Of a stretch of DNA of 6,710 nt, positions 6,156 through 6,710 are shown one piece after another; position 1 is the first letter of the stretch, and each line of letters starts with the position of its first letter. The DNA lies in contig JAOABO010000098.1 in NCBI GenBank assembly GCA_026418315.1, forward strand, positions 1 through 6,710. The letters are read 5' to 3'. Both the position numbers and the translations under genes were made by a program. The notes below the pieces were generated by a model that saw only the letters and a program-made list of their open reading frames with translations, was not told the DNA's origin and did no database searches. The DNA comes from Bacteroidia bacterium (GTDB lineage: Bacteria; Bacteroidota; Bacteroidia; B-17B0; Aurantibacillaceae).

Positions 6156-6710
6156 TTTAATTTCTTCCTTTAATAATTTACAATCAAATACTTCTTCAAA
6201 ATATTTTAATGCCTTTAATCTAACTTCGTTTTCATTCACTTTATATCCTAACTCTTTTTCCAAAGAAGTTACTTTTTTATCATGTATTCCGCAAGGCACA
6301 ATGTAATCGAAATACTTTAAATTTGTATTGACATTAAACGCCAGTCCGTGCATAGTTACCCATCTACTGCTCCGCACGCCAATAGCGCATATTTTTCGGG
6401 CATGAGCTGTTTTAGGGTCTATCCACACACCTGTTTCTCCCTGACTTCTGTCAGCAGATATTCCATATTCTCTCAAAGTACGAATAATAATTTCTTCCAA
6501 ATACCTAACATATTTGTGAATGTCGGTAAAAAAATTCTCCAAATCTATTATTGGATACATTACTAACTGCCCATACCCATGGTAAGTAATATCTCCCCCC
6601 CTGTTTACCTTGAAATAACTAGCATTAATACTCTTTAAAAACTCTTCAGAAACCAACAAGTGTTGGTCTTTTCCGCTCTTACCAAGAGTATAAACATGAG
6701 GGTGCTCTAC
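6150..6710 (-). CDS. lipB: LipB, lipoyl(octanoyl) transferase, 5' end missing (runs off the right edge)
   Basis: The last 186 codons of LipB, which moves octanoate from acyl carrier protein to lipoyl domains of enzymes such as pyruvate dehydrogenase. The reading frame is open to the right edge and the part up to the edge is clearly LipB: VEHPHVYTLGKSG is visible at the first 13 residues. A TTG at 6659 is therefore an internal leucine codon, not a start. Conserved motifs are RGGDITYHGYGQ (residues 37-48 of the visible part), the catalytic Lys106 in ARKICAIGVR, the HGLAFNVN stretch (121-128), and the catalytic Cys140 in VPCGI. All active-site residues that can be checked are present. It lies upstream of pstS on the same strand with a 49-bp gap; the separate pstS promoter suggests it is not part of the pst operon. 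Confidence 0.95.
   Translation of the reverse strand, partial: VEHPHVYTLGKSGKDQHLLVSEEFLKSINASYFKVNRGGDITYHGYGQLVMYPIIDLENFFTDIHKYVRYLEEIIIRTLREYGISADRSQGETGVWIDPKTAHARKICAIGVRSSRWVTMHGLAFNVNTNLKYFDYIVPCGIHDKKVTSLEKELGYKVNENEVRLKALKYFEEVFDCKLLKEEIKT

Noticed and set aside
6657..6659. TTG at 6659 as the start of LipB
   Set aside because: The frame stays open to the window edge and the upstream residues (HPHVYTLGKSG) are conserved LipB sequence, so this codon is an internal leucine and the gene is simply cut by the window.
1..6710. Mobile elements, tRNA or rRNA genes, CRISPR arrays, defence or toxin-antitoxin genes
   Set aside because: Nearly all of the DNA is taken up by seven housekeeping genes, two of them cut by the window edges; the remaining gaps are under 80 bp and hold nothing of these kinds.

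Overview
The window is AT-rich and reads as ordinary chromosomal DNA from a member of the Bacteroidota. This rests on TAnnTTTG-type -7 promoter elements just upstream of three genes, the absence of clear Shine-Dalgarno sequences, a signal peptide ending LFA|Q, and a YSNL-type EnvC protein. Nothing suggests a plasmid, phage, transposon or genomic island. No tRNA, rRNA, CRISPR array or insertion sequence was seen. The species cannot be named from the sequence.

Layout, left to right. Bases 1-517 (minus strand) hold the 5' part of a BioF-like alpha-oxoamine synthase that runs off the left edge. A 76-bp divergent promoter region follows. Bases 594-1889 (plus strand) encode an exported EnvC-like coiled-coil protein with a degenerate M23/LytM domain. 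The rest is on the minus strand. Read in transcription order (right to left) it is the 3' part of lipB (octanoyltransferase), which runs off the right edge, then a complete phosphate-uptake operon pstS-pstC-pstA-pstB-phoU. The phoU stop codon overlaps the envC stop codon tail to tail.

How the genes work together. PstS is a lipid-anchored periplasmic phosphate-binding protein. PstC and PstA form the inner-membrane channel, PstB is the ATPase, and PhoU links transporter state to Pho signalling. Gaps inside the operon are 30 bp (pstS-pstC), an ATGA overlap (pstC-pstA), 16 bp (pstA-pstB) and 48 bp (pstB-phoU), so one transcript is likely. Upstream of pstS is a -7 element preceded by two 9-bp direct repeats with an 11-bp period. 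This is the geometry of a Pho box and is the most interesting regulatory candidate here. No phoB/phoR pair lies in the window. EnvC (cell separation), BioF (biotin) and LipB (lipoate) are housekeeping neighbours with no evident link to phosphate uptake.

No convincing novel system was found. The points worth a second look are the candidate Pho box, the total loss of zinc ligands in EnvC, a substituted metal motif in PhoU, the double stop TTAA shared by envC and phoU, and an inverted repeat between pstB and phoU. No stretch longer than 300 bases lacks a gene.
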